DNA of 64,000 bases from positions 1 through 64,000 of the forward strand of contig WBMZ01002700.1 in NCBI GenBank assembly GCA_013400975.1, in the 5' to 3' direction. Below, piece after piece: positions 48,701 through 64,000 of the stretch; within the stretch, counting starts at the first letter, position 1; the number at the start of each line of letters is the position of its first letter. The DNA comes from Atrichornis clamosus. Taxonomy: Eukaryota > Chordata > Aves > Passeriformes > Menuridae. Made by a program: the position numbers and the translations under genes. The notes beneath the pieces are model-generated. The model was not told the DNA's origin. It saw only the letters and a list, made by a program, of their open reading frames with translations, and did no database searches.

Positions 48701-50163
48701 CCTAGTGGAAACTTTCGTCCTCTCCAGGGCAAAGTGGGCTTTGAAATCCAGTGGTTTTGGGGATTGTAAACTTCTTGGGGCAGGGCAGGTGTCTTACTCT
48801 GCATTGTCAGTGCCTGGGGAGCTTGGGGGTGCTCACGTGTTCAGTGCACAGCTCTGAAGATGCTCCATTTTGCTTTTCTGTGGTATGCAGCCTAACATGA
48901 TGTCACTCTTTTAAGCTTTACTAGGAATATTGTCCTCCAGATTAGAACATCTAGCAAAGCCATTCTGTTCTCTAGGTTAAACACAGAGGAGTTTGTCTTC
49001 TATGTCAAGACAGGGTGGTGAGCTTGCACCCTTTGCCATGCTAATGTGTTTTTCCAGTCCCATTAGCCTTAGAGGACATTTTTTGATGTCTGGGATATAT
49101 AGTTGCTGTTACTTTTGCAGCATTCCTGATGGGTTTGGGTCCTAGCTATTAACACTCCAGCTGTGCCTGAGCCTCCTCTGCTTGTGTGTGTTGCAGAAGC
49201 AAACAGCCCCGTGAACCTGTGCAGACCCAACCCGTGCATGAACCAGGGCGTGTGCATCCTGGGGCCGGGGGGCTACCGCTGCCAGTGCCACGGCTGGGAA
49301 GGACCCCACTGTGAGAGCAGTAAGGATCAGCAGAGGCCACCCATTCTGCCCAGCCCCTCTGACCTGATTCCACCTCCCCCTGGAGCAGAGACGTGGCTGT
49401 AACTCTCGGGCAGTGGTTTGGTGGCCAGGTCTTGCTGCTGATGTGGTCTCTGTCTTATGGGAAGTGGGGAGGTTTGGGCTGCTGAGGGGAACAAGGGCTT
49501 CTCTCAAGAAGGTGTTCCCTATTTGATACCTTCACTGAGTGAGTTGACTGTGAGGGGACCCCATGAATGTCTAATAATTTTGGTAATCTTCATCCACTCT
49601 TTTCTGTTCCTCTTTTCCTTCTGCCCTGTGAGAGGAAACAAGCTCTCCTACACTCCCCAGGTGGAAAGATCTGATTCCCTTTTAATGGAAGGGAGCTGTT
49701 TCTGTTGGAGCAGACCCCCTCCCTATCACTTTCAATGCTGTTCATGACGTAAAAGCCTCCTCATTGCCTTCTTCCCCTTCAGCAGGGGAGCAAGGGCCAG
49801 GAGGTGGGGGGTCTCTGGCTCCATAGTGGGAAGTTCTCTATTTAAGTGGATTTTCCCCTTGCCCAATATTTTGCTTTTTGTCTGAGCTGAGGAGTTCTGA
49901 ACTCCAGCCCATGACCCATCTGTCAGCTAAAGCTAAGAGAATGCCTGTTTGGTTGTGGTGGGCTGAGCGTGACCTGGTCCCTTGGTCCTAAAGCCCTTAT
50001 CCCACACCTGTGCTTCTCTTTTGCAACAGGAGTTCTCCGGGGTGATTCTCCAAGATCTCCAGTCCTTCCTCCACACTCCCACCTGCAGTGGAGTCCAAGG
50101 GGTTTGCAGCTCTTCTCCAGAGCCCTCTGGCACAGCAAAAGGCAAATGGATCAGAGGCACTGA
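33008..50163 (+). CDS. VWA2: von Willebrand factor A domain-containing protein 2, 13 coding exons
   Basis: VWA2 (AMACO) is a secreted matrix protein with three vWA domains and two EGF-like domains, deposited near basement membranes. My model gives 793 codons (human is about 755), start ATG 33008 in context CACCATG, stop TGA 50161-50163. Order: signal peptide (about aa 1-23), vWA1 (about 50-215), a Cys-rich linker (about 230-294), EGF1 (295-330), vWA2 (335-515), vWA3 (525-705), EGF2 (711-748), C-terminal tail. All 12 coding junctions are frame-consistent. Order and exon structure match human VWA2, and neighbours TDRD1 and AFAP1L2 confirm orthology. Oddities are the degenerate metal site in vWA3 and a tail about 37 residues longer than human. 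Confidence is high for the gene, moderate for the last exon. Confidence 0.95.
35245..42233 (+). CDS. VWA2: VWA2 vWA domain 1 (four exons)
   Basis: Exons 35245-35378, 36847-36956, 41136-41330 and 42103-42233. The domain opens [15 protein letters not shown] and includes [11 protein letters not shown] and [11 protein letters not shown]. The metal-ion-dependent adhesion site is complete: Asp-x-Ser-x-Ser in DGSYS, the Thr in GGSTETG, and the Asp in ISDG. So this domain should bind a divalent cation and ligand. The large intron 36957-41135 shows no clear repeats. Confidence 0.92.
36957..41135. other. Large VWA2 intron, no feature recognised
   Basis: A 4.2-kb intron within the vWA1 domain. A 169-codon minus frame at 39136-39645 has no recognisable domain or splice context and I treat it as chance. 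No repeat family identified. Confidence 0.5.
41444..41854 (-). mobile_element. Solo LTR in VWA2 intron, with 5-bp duplication AAAGG
   Basis: A 411-bp element. On the minus strand it begins TGTCATGGTTTAGGAACGG and ends AAAGCTAGGACA, giving TG...CA termini. Perfect AAAGG repeats flank it at 41439-41443 and 41855-41859, consistent with a class II or III avian retrovirus. No internal genes are present. It ends about 250 bp before the VWA2 exon at 42103. Confidence 0.9.
42891..43532 (+). CDS. VWA2: VWA2 cysteine-rich linker exons
   Basis: Exons 42891-43023 and 43477-43532, aa 232-294. They encode [36 protein letters not shown] and [20 protein letters not shown]. Six cysteines with human-like spacing suggest disulphide pairing between vWA1 and EGF1. 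Confidence 0.9.
44347..45324 (+). CDS. VWA2: VWA2 EGF-like 1 and vWA domain 2
   Basis: Exon 44347-44454 encodes one EGF repeat ([16 protein letters not shown], then [13 protein letters not shown]) with six cysteines. Exon 44743-45324 encodes the whole vWA2 domain, from [16 protein letters not shown] through [10 protein letters not shown] and [10 protein letters not shown]. The metal site keeps the first Asp and Ser, the Thr and the last Asp, but the fifth position is Gly, as I recall it also is in human. The acceptor is a CAGCAG tandem, so the exon could open at 44743 or 44746, adding or dropping one Ala. Confidence 0.92.
45635..46186 (+). CDS. VWA2: VWA2 vWA domain 3 (single exon)
   Basis: A 552-nt exon encoding [20 protein letters not shown], then [14 protein letters not shown] and [13 protein letters not shown]. 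Fold landmarks of a vWA domain are present, but three of the five metal-site positions are lost: DASSG for DxSxS, no Thr in GDSASAG, and Ser for Asp in LLTSG. Ligand binding, if any, should be metal-independent. Confidence 0.92.
46187..49196. other. VWA2 intron, no gene seen
   Basis: A 3-kb intron between vWA3 and EGF2. It holds an 18-base A run at 48153-48170 and otherwise nothing I recognise. Confidence 0.5.
49197..50163 (+). CDS. VWA2: VWA2 EGF-like 2 and C-terminal tail
   Basis: Exon 49197-49319 encodes the second EGF repeat ([17 protein letters not shown], then [13 protein letters not shown]) with six cysteines. The last exon is placed at 50030-50163 because its acceptor (tttgcaacag) fits phase 1 and its start RVLRGDSP aligns with the human terminal RFLRRP. 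It continues for about 37 further residues rich in Pro, Ser and Arg to TGA. Alternatively, unspliced reading through 49320 ends at TAA 49400-49402. Confidence 0.75.
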
Positions 50164-53100
50164 CACAGACGTGCTGAGTGCTCCAGGTCTCCATCCAGGA
50201 ACACTTACGCCACTCACAGGCCCCATCCAGCACTGCCCTTGGCACTGACTGAGTTGCTGCAGCACAGGGACTGTGCTGAGGCCATTCCCAGTTCCTGCAT
50301 TGCACAGACTGGGCTTCCCAGTGCCCTCTTTCTTTTATGTCTGAAGTAAATATTTGTGTTTAAGTATTTCTTCCTGGCATTTTGCATTTCGTCCTCCAGG
50401 TCCTAGGGTCATGTGATTGGTTTGCTGGGGTTTTTTAAAACAGATTTTGAGAGGTGTTTGAGTTAGTCTAAAACTATGTAGAAGTCTGAGCAATTCTGGA
50501 GCTCCTGCTGAAGGGGTGGAACACAGATGATGCACTTGCAGCCACGTGCTGGAGTGAATGGCTCGTTACGTACAGGCAGACAAAGGAGGAAGGACAACCA
50601 ATTACAAGCCTCTATTCTGTTTTGTATGTGGTTTATGCTGCTTCTCTGAATTTATTGGGAGTGTTTGAAAATGGTTTAGCTTCATGGGCAGTTTGCAGCT
50701 GTGTATTTTTGATAAGGAGAGGTTTTAAGGAGCTTTTAATGACTGAAGCAATTCTAAAGCAGAGCTTTGGCACTCCCTGTGTGTTGCTGGGTTTTAGCAG
50801 GTGCACTGACTACTTTTTTCTTTAAATTTGACCCAGGTCACATTCAGTTACCTGTGCTTTAAACACACCAAGTAAGGGCAATCCCCCAACCATCTGCAAC
50901 AAAGGCTTGGTTGTAGGTTCTGGACGGAGCCATGGTCTGTACCATCCTGCTGCTCTTTGATCTTGGTCTATCTGCTGTGAGGTTTAACTCCATTCCTCCA
51001 CTTCCAGCAGCCCTTGTATGTGCCAGGCACAGTCTGACCTGGAGGGGACTGGCCCAGGGCAGCTCCTGAGTGCCTTTGCATGGGTGCTGGGAGCAGAGCA
51101 TGGCAGGCAGCAAGCAGACCCCAGAGGCGGAAGGCACCTGGACCTCTTCCCCCAGGTTTTACACATCATTTCCATTCTCCTGGTGTCCATCTCTTTGCTC
51201 TCTCCTTTGCTGATGCATATTTTTCTCTTATTCCTTCTTTTTTGCTCATCACAGGTCAAGTCTCGCCTCTTCGTTCTATTTGCACCACATTACCAGATCA
51301 GTTTGCCCACAAAGCTGTAAAATTTATGTAACTGCTGCCCCAGAGCCCATGGCTGCCAGTGTTGGGTTGTGCTCTGCTGCCTGTCCCATGGTGTCTGTCA
51401 TGTCAGGAGAGCAGGACCAGGTCTGGACAGGGCCGAGGCAGAGATATTAGCTGTGACTGCCAGTGCTCATGACAATAGTGTCTGTTGTTCCCAGAAGAAG
51501 AAAAATCCCTTCACCCAGATGTCCTAGCCCGGTGTTTGAATAGTAACATTAGACGGACAAAGAGAGACACAAATTGCTCTGCAGGTTTGTTGTCAAAAGA
51601 AGAATGGTCTGAAAGCACTCTCAGGGATGAAAGCTGGCATCAAGACAGGAGAAACCCTGTTGTGCCTTGTGGGAGAAACCAGACTAGGAGAAAGAGGAAA
51701 TTCTCCTTTCTTTTCACTGTCACTTTGGTAGATTGTCTGTGTCCTAAGGCACAGCAGAATAGAGGCTTAGTTGAAGGGCTGACATTTGGAATACAAAGAG
51801 AAACCAATCTATTAACGTTACTTAGGCATGGCTGTAGCTCAGCATTGCCTCTGCCGTTAAACTGTCAGTCTTCTCTTCATGTGGGGAGAATGGGCTAGGT
51901 CAGACTCACACCAAAGACGTGGTGCATGTTATGGTGCAGGAGTGCCTGTGGAGACAGCGGGGTTCCAGACAGACTGCTCTGAAAAGTCTCCCTGGCCTCT
52001 TGTGCATCCTCGTTTGTGTGAGGGGTCCGAGGGACCCCCCTTCTCACCCCACTGCCCTGGAGAGTTTGCAGCTCCCTGGGGGTTTCTCTACCATTGTTTC
52101 CCTAACGACATCCTTAGTTCACTCCTCACAGGCATTTGTCCTCCGTGGGATCAGTCTGCCCTCTCCAACAGCAGCAGATTGACCTTGTCAGGCGCACGGC
52201 TCTGGAGCTGGGATGTGCTTTCCTGGCCTCGTATGAGTGCTTAAAGCCTTTTCCTTGTGCTGTCTGCAGGACAGTTAGTGCAGTGCTGCTGGGCATTTTG
52301 CCTTGTGGCAAATGTGATGTGTAATCTTTGTGAGTTTTTAATTTTTATTTTAATGCATAGCTAGTAAGTATATTTTTAGCATGTGTGGGCTTTTCTGGGG
52401 ACAGAGCACGCTCACCTGGGTCCTGAGCTGGGGAAACCAGCCCCATTTGTACCATCCTGCTGGCTTCAAGCACTGGCACACAAACATCTCTGTGTGATTC
52501 AGGAATCACAGACTGCAAAATCTCGTGCTGGAGACAACATTTTAATGCTGGATGTGATACATCTATCTCTGTGCATCTGATTCTCAAGCAGAGATGATGT
52601 GAGAGGTTGGAAAATCATGGAGCAGCTCAGGAAAGCTGGTTTCTAAACCCAGTCTTTGGTACACCTGGCTGAGGTCTCGGTGCCCAGAGTGCCCCCAGGA
52701 TCCCCACTTGTCAGGGATCTACGTGTGCTGCAACTGTGACCTTCCTCCTGATTGCTGAAGCCTTGGATGGATGCCCCAACGTGCTCTGGCAGTGGCAGCA
52801 CCCACCAGCTCTCCTTTTGTATGGGACAAAGCACTTTGCAAGGTAAGAAGGTTGTGGGGCATTGGGAGGAGATGGGAAAAGCTAGGTTGATAACAGAGAT
52901 TAGGAGATATGGGATGGTCTTGGAGAGACCTGCTGATCCCACAGACAAGCAGAACACTGCTGAGGAGTTGTTGGAGCTCTTTTTCTTTTAAAAAATCTGA
53001 GTTGAAGATCCTGGCTAATTTCTAGGCCATTCCTCTTGGAAATTTTAGTTTAAAAAAGACACAATCCCTCATTAAATTCAGTCTCAAAGCCTTGCTTTGA

Positions 53101-53985
53101 GTCAATCAGAAATACTTAATGAGACTTTACCTGATGGGAGCTCATTCCTTTAAAGGCTGGCATGGGCACTGAGGGGGTCCCTGCAAAGCCAGCACTAATC
53201 CTGTCTGGCGTCAGAGGAGTGCAGAGGATGCTCTCTGTGCCAGGTTGTCATTAGCTGTCTGGGCTGCTGCTGCTAATGGAGCTGTGAATTACTCTGGCTC
53301 TGTAGGAGTGCTGGGTGAGCCTTGGCTGGATGTGGGCCACGTGCTGACTTCAGGAGAGAGCCTGTTTCTCCTTTAAGTGGGATTTGAGTAAGTGCCATGA
53401 TTTTCAGCCCCTTTGGTCTCACCTCCCCTCAGCTGTAGCTGAAGTGCCTCCCAACGCTTTCTGTGGAGTGGGGCCAGCAGTGGTGCAGCCACCCAAAGCT
53501 GTTTCACAGACGTGCCTGGTTTGGTGTCCATTCTGTAAAGACAGCCTCAACTGCTTTTTTAATAACTTTTTTCCTTCCTTTCCAGCTAAAGCCCATCCTG
53601 GTTTTCCCTGAGGCTGCAGCAGGCACTAAGCCTGCACACAGTTGCTACCTAGTGGCCCGAGGAAGGTAGTGGAAGCATTTTCACTGCTGGTTCTGTGCAA
53701 GAGGACTGTGCTACGGAGATACAGGCAAGAATCTGCTGCAAGTATTCATGTAAATTGTCTGGGTTACTGCTGTTTCTCAGTGGGTTAGATCTCTGAAAAC
53801 TATTTTGCCTGACAGCGCAGTCACTCTAGAGGACTAAATTATTTAAGCTATAGTCCACTGCAGTTGTAGACTGCATAGCTAAGGACTTTGTAGCAACTAA
53901 TAGTGTTGGGGATTTGATGTACTTGAAATCTACTGGGAAGTAGAGCCGGGACAAGCCCCATTACAAAGAAAAACACTGGTAACAT
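50164..53985. other. VWA2 3' UTR and intergenic DNA to AFAP1L2
   Basis: Convergent gene ends meet here. No canonical AATAAA closely follows the VWA2 stop; AGTAAA at 50345-50350 is a weak variant candidate. Open frames of 80-140 codons (for example 51485-51898 on +) have no domain or splice support. No repeats recognised. Confidence 0.4.
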
Positions 53986-53999
53986 AATATACTCAACAT

Positions 54000-56329
54000 T
54001 TTATTATAAAACCCTCTAAAGCGCCACTTTATAGGTCACAGTTACAACAAAGGAAATGCCTTGAGTTAGGAAAACAATGGGGACACAGAGACATTGTTTA
54101 ACATTTCTTGTTCGGGGAAAGTGTGTTGTTCAGGACCTGCCTATGTTTACCATTCTCTCATGGAGACATCCCAGCAGGACCACTGAAGTTGACAGGGCTG
54201 TGGAGGGGAAAGCAGAGCTGCTCCTGTCCATCGCTGTCTCAGTAGCACTGTGAAATGTCTGGACAACTTCTGGAGGGTGACAGTGGGGGGTACAGTGAGG
54301 GCACGGTACTACACGGATATTCAGGGTGTAGAGAGGGTCTCCTGCCAGCTCATCACGGGTCAAAACAAAAGCTTCACCAAGGCTGTGGCCCTTCCAGTGC
54401 TTTGGAGAGGGAAGTCCCAGGGTCCTGAACCAGAAGATTTAGTGGTTTATTTGCATTAATTTTTCCTATGTGCAAAACCTTGCACCGGGACAACCTGACA
54501 GCTGGGACTGATGTACTCCTCCTGAGGCCTGGGAAAAGCAATTCCTCCATCTGCACCACAGTGGAGACTTAAGGGTAGGAAAAATGGGAGCAAGGTCACC
54601 TCTCCTGCTTCCAGGATATCCTGACCTAGTGTTGGTTGCACCCTGGCTCCGAGGTGGGGGCAAGCAACCCCTTGTCAGCACATTCTCACTCCCCCCAGTG
54701 CCACCACCAGCTCTGGATGTCAGAGCCCTGTGCATCTCACCAGCTGTTTGGCCTTTGTGTGAAGAAGGAACATCCCTTTAGAGGTGGATTCAGGCCTGTC
54801 AAAGATTTTCAAGGGTAAGGAAGGTACAATTTTCCTGTCTGCCTTTACCCTGGCTCTGGGTGCTGTGCACTGGTGCAGCCACAGGGCCTCAGGCACAACC
54901 CATCCAGGGAACTGGTGCTGCTTTAACTTGGTAGGGTTGGAAAACAGCTCCAGTACTGTACAGTCAACCCAGTTACTGAGCCTGGGTTCCAAGGCTGAAG
55001 GGCCACCAGAAGAGACAGGCAGAGGTGTCTCCAGGCCCTCACATGTAACAGCAGGTTACAGGGAGGAGAGGGGTGCATAGACTTCTGGCAACCCCCTTCC
55101 ACCCTTCAAATTTCAATGTCTCTAAGTTTAGCAGTTCAGGATGTCCAACATCTTTCATTAGAAAGCTTGGCGAGGGCAGAGAGGGTTGGGCTTTGTGTGC
55201 CACACTGCCAGGGCCCAAAGGCAGTAATAAGTTTAATGACTGGGAAACAAGGGTGACAGCACCAAGATGACCAGCAGCTCCGCAGAGCTGTGGCAGTGCA
55301 GGCTGACTGCAGGGCAGGCTGCTCAGCCCTGCCAGTGTGGAGGGGCCCCTTGTGCACAGGGATGTCTTCAGCACACCCTACAGCTGCAGCTCTGCGAGGA
55401 CCAGACACCATCACAGCTGGGGCAGCAGCATGGGGACAGCTTTACCTCCCCTCCCTTGGGAAAGGATGCACTGGGATCCAGCTTTCCCATACAATAGCTG
55501 AGCAAGCCTTCAAATATTACTTCAGTTTTTGGGTTTTTTTTTTTCTTCAGAAGAAGCTCCTCAGGTGAAGTAGACCAAGATCTTCAAGAAAATTAACTGA
55601 ATCTGCTTGGCAGATCTTCCTTGCCCAGAGCTCTTGGTGCTGCCAGTCTGTAACACAGCTTACAGCACAACAAGGTGAGCTGCTCAGCATTTTAGCTGAT
55701 CTGTAGCTGGTAGGGTAAGTAAATGCCGGAATACAGCAGGACACTGATTAAAAAGACCCTGACCATGCTGCTGTGTGCTTTTCACTCATGTTTGAAGCAT
55801 TGCTCATGTGTGGGGATAGCCCTTGACTGAAGGCTAGGTGAAATGCATCTGAGTGATGACTGGCAGCAAGACAGGTGAGACTTTAGTTGACTGCAATTAA
55901 TCAGGACAAGTTGAAACCCACCAGGCTGAGGAATAGTAGAGGCCCCTTCTGAATCCACTACAGTCACTAATATGGAAACCTTAATAACTCATTGATAAAC
56001 CTTCAGAGGAGAAATACACAAAACATCCCTATGTACAGTAACATTCTTGTTTACATCAGCTGGGTTAGGACTTTGATGGAAGGATTGCCACTGCTTGTTA
56101 TTGTTTTAGCTACATGATTGGGATTTGTCTGGAAAGAGCAAGTTCATTTGGGGTAACTCTTATCAGCAGCTGCTGACTCCAGTGCTGTGTCGGAGCCGCT
56201 GGCGCGACGTGGAGGAGGCACTTGGTGTGTGGTGGTGTTGAACACCCAACCTCCACCTACAGATGGTTGAATCCCCTGGGCCATGCATGGGCAATTCGAG
56301 TCTTTAGTCCATCTCTGAAAAATGTGCTT
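54000..56329 (-). other. AFAP1L2: AFAP1L2 3' UTR with poly(A) signals
   Basis: Sequence after the AFAP1L2 stop on the minus strand. Canonical minus-strand AATAAA signals appear as TTTATT at 54446-54451 and 54000-54005, so the 3' UTR would be about 1.9-2.3 kb. The extent is inferred from these signals alone. Confidence 0.5.
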
Positions 56330-62894
<6,565 letters not shown>

Positions 62895-64000
62895 CTACCC
62901 GGAATGAAAAAGACACATGTGTGGCTTTCCCAGCTCGCAGCCTGCTGTCCCAGCTGGTGTCCTGCCCCCACATCACACACATCCCTTGCAGAAGGCAAAC
63001 CTGCAACTCAGGGTCAGGCTGAAATAGTCCAAAGCCCAGGGAGCTCACTTCATGAGCAAGGTGGCACCAGTAAGCTCAGTCAGGGATGTGTGGAAGATGC
63101 TAATCTGTGTGGCTTTACACTTGGGTTAGCTCTGGCCAAAGGTCAGTCACTGCAGGAGCAGTGGGACGTGTCTGCACACATCTTGCTATGCAGGTACCAA
63201 CCTCCCTTCACTTTCCTACACTACCAAGAATCAAATTAAAAACCATTACCCATAAGCATTCACTGCATTCAAGTCTTTTCCTCTCTAAAACAGGGACACA
63301 AGGTGGGGAGGGGGAAAGTTTATGTCCAAAGAGCCTCTTCAGCATTTTCCTACAGAGCACATCAGTCAGTGTGTGACTAAGGTTGTGTAATCATCAGGTA
63401 ATCCTGATCACAAATTGACTTGGACTTGGTTTAGCCCAGATTTTGCTTCCATTATCATAAGAGAATGATGAAGTCCAAGCATAGAGGGACTCAGCAGCTG
63501 ATTTCCATCTGTTGGGTGACTCCAGTGAGTCCTCAGCATGGATTTGTCTCTACAATATATAGATGGGTCCTACATCCTTCTAATAGAGCATCTCCTCTTT
63601 TATTGTACTTACCTGCCCCATCTTATAGATGGGCAATGCAGCTTAAATTACACCTTCCCACTAGAGCTTGATGCCCTGGTGTGAAGGTGTAACTCTCCCC
63701 TTGGAGGCAGCTCAGCATTTCACACAGGACTCCCAAGCTTCTCTGCAAGTATCTCTGAGGAAAGTCACTTTGGTTGCATTTATGCCATTGAAAACTGTCA
63801 CAAAGTAACTTGCCCAAAGTCATGCAGGAGCTCTGTGGTGGACCAGGTATCACATGCAGGTTACTCAAGCCCTATCCCAAGTCTGTAACTGCTGAGAAAT
63901 CCCAGCATCTGCCTGTCACTTCATTATGGAAAAAACCCACTGAAATTCCCTGGCAGTGAATGCACACAGCTTTCATCAGGTTGGTTTGAGGTGGCAGTGG
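62895..64000. other. AFAP1L2: AFAP1L2 intron running off the window
   Basis: Sequence upstream of the first AFAP1L2 exon seen. No further exon (for example PH1) is recognisable; apart from the MIR-like fragment nothing is seen. Confidence 0.6.
63618..63870. repeat. Possible ancient MIR-like (CORE-SINE) fragment
   Basis: The block 'aagtaacttgcccaaagtca' followed by 'tgcaggagctctgtggtgga' (63804-63843) resembles the conserved MIR core region (aagtaacttgcccaaggtca...). An upstream piece, 'ccatcttatagatgggcaat', resembles the preceding part (cattttacagatgaggaaac). The two are about 160 bp apart instead of adjacent, which suggests an insertion or chance for the first piece. Confidence 0.45.

Noticed and set aside
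51485..51898. 137-codon plus-strand frame after VWA2
   Set aside because: Looks polar but shows no domain, and neither ends nor splice sites support an exon.

Overview
The window is vertebrate nuclear DNA, almost certainly from a bird. The evidence is many spliced exons with GT-AG introns, several truncated CR1 LINE copies, solo endogenous-retrovirus LTRs of avian type, and three neighbouring genes in the order TDRD1 (+), VWA2 (+), AFAP1L2 (-). That order and orientation match human 10q25.3, so this is a conserved syntenic block. No prokaryotic-style operon, CRISPR array, tRNA or rRNA was seen.

Layout. Bases 1-215 are a CpG island, probably the promoter of a gene leaving the window to the left (by synteny CCDC186, minus strand; inferred only). 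Bases 216-7925 are repeat-rich intergenic DNA: four CR1 pieces, one avian LTR (1559-2111) and two solo LTRs of one family in opposite orientation (6419-6960 and 7108-7656). The second of these sits inside a CR1 copy that abuts the TDRD1 CpG island (7926-8270). TDRD1 occupies 8980-26975 in 21 coding exons (890 codons by my splice model). A CpG island lies at 29695-30115 and an unrecognised minus-strand open frame at 31692-32117. VWA2 occupies 33008-50163 in 13 coding exons (793 codons). AFAP1L2 enters from the right on the minus strand: its C-terminal half (PH2 to stop) lies at 62894-56330, and its 3' UTR probably extends to about 54000.

What the genes do. TDRD1 is a germline scaffold that binds dimethyl-arginine tails of PIWI proteins in the piRNA pathway. 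VWA2 is a secreted extracellular-matrix protein with vWA and EGF domains. AFAP1L2 is an intracellular PH-domain and coiled-coil adaptor in Src/PI3K signalling. They share no pathway; their adjacency is ancestral synteny.

Main points for a second look: TDRD1 has three Tudor modules instead of the mammalian four, with only the tail of module 1 left; TDRD1 has a GC-AG intron; the predicted VWA2 C-terminus carries an RGDSP motif absent from the human tail; the third VWA2 vWA domain has a ruined metal site; opposed LTRs sit at the TDRD1 promoter; and an uncharacterised coding-like exon lies between TDRD1 and VWA2. Exon borders were placed by eye from splice consensus, frame continuity and remembered family sequence, not by alignment software.
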